DNA of 7,239 nt from the NCBI GenBank assembly GCA_003556985.1, contig PWPZ01000251.1, positions 1 to 7,239 on the forward strand. The letters run 5' to 3'. Made by a program: the position numbers and the translations under genes. The stretch comes from Bacteroidota bacterium. GTDB lineage: Bacteria > Bacteroidota > Bacteroidia > Bacteroidales > PUMT01. Of the stretch, positions 6,955 to 7,239 are shown piece after piece (within the stretch, counting starts at the first letter, position 1; the number at the start of each line of letters is the position of its first letter). The notes beneath the pieces were generated by a model. It saw only the letters and a list, made by a program, of their open reading frames with translations, had not been told where the DNA came from and made no database searches.

Positions 6955-7182
6955 TTAATTATCTTCACCGAGATCCTTTTTCTGCCTCTCATACTCCTCT
7001 TCCGATATCTCTCCCTTTACATATCGTTTTCTGAGATTCCCCAGACTGGTGCTTCTGAAAGTCCGCCTTTTCCTTCCCCGGCCCATCTGCCTTAGACCAA
7101 CCCATAAAATAAGCAAAACCACGATAATGATAATGGTGGTCTGAAGAGCATTTATACCACCGTTCTGAAGTAGTAAAATCAT
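6955..7182 (-). CDS. small single-span membrane protein with SHOCT domain
   Basis: This 75-residue protein has a hydrophobic segment at about residues 13-30 (LQTTIIIIVVLLILWVGL), a strongly basic stretch just after it (R31 to R43, including GRGRKRR), and a C-terminal SHOCT domain at about 48-71. The SHOCT domain shows the typical pattern of L-x-x-L-R-K-R-Y, then K-G-E-I-S-E-E-E-Y, then K-K-D-L. By the positive-inside rule the basic stretch and SHOCT domain should face the cytoplasm. SHOCT domains are short helical modules found at protein ends; their role is not settled, though oligomerisation has been suggested. The ATG is the first after an in-frame TAA on the minus strand. The near-match TATGTTTT (7216-7209) to the TAnnTTTG -7 box lies 26 bases upstream of the ATG, but no good -33 partner is seen. 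It shares direction with the hydrolase 237 bases downstream, with no sign of an operon. The family call is confident; no specific function is assigned. Confidence 0.85.
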   Translation of the reverse strand: MILLLQNGGINALQTTIIIIVVLLILWVGLRQMGRGRKRRTFRSTSLGNLRKRYVKGEISEEEYERQKKDLGEDN

Positions 7183-7239
7183 AATATCAGAATGTTTAAG
7201 TTGAGATTAAAACATACTAAGATAGTTAAAATCCCGGCA

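Overview
The window looks like a chromosomal segment from a member of the Bacteroidota, most likely a Bacteroidales or Marinilabiliales type. This is an inference. The genes lack clear Shine-Dalgarno sequences. A TAnnTTTG (-7 type) element precedes the first gene. ATA (Ile) and AGG (Arg) codons are common. The architecture of the largest protein (metallopeptidase, TolB-like propeller and Omp85-like barrel in one chain) is typical of uncharacterised Bacteroidota envelope proteins. No rRNA, tRNA, CRISPR array or complete mobile element was found.

Layout. Bases 1-509 carry no convincing intact gene. They hold a strong small hairpin (118-141) and, at the left edge on the minus strand, a possible decayed start of a GIY-YIG-like reading frame. 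Two plus-strand genes follow: a secreted or membrane-anchored TPR protein (510-1367), a 308-base gap, and a 1016-residue envelope protein (1676-4726). The latter joins a gluzincin-like domain (HELTH plus a downstream Glu), a PD40/TolB-like propeller and a C-terminal Omp85/surface-antigen barrel. Facing it, with only 5 bases between the two stop codons, is a minus-strand gene (4732-6717) for a 661-residue exported protein that looks like a retaining glycoside hydrolase of the GH101/GH129/DUF5696-like group. Upstream of that gene is a 237-base non-coding stretch with a tandem 12-mer forming a hairpin and a 19-base exact copy of sequence from inside the hydrolase gene. The last gene (6955-7182, minus) encodes a small single-span membrane protein with a SHOCT domain.

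How they may work together. All four products appear to be destined for the envelope or secreted. The TPR protein and the peptidase-propeller-barrel protein are co-directional neighbours and might act together at the cell surface, but nothing in the sequence proves this. The glycoside hydrolase stands alone, without SusC/SusD-type neighbours in view. The most interesting item is the three-domain fusion protein. The most unusual DNA-level signals are the 19-base repeat, the tandem 12-mer hairpin in the hydrolase leader and the hairpin-rich 5-base convergent junction.
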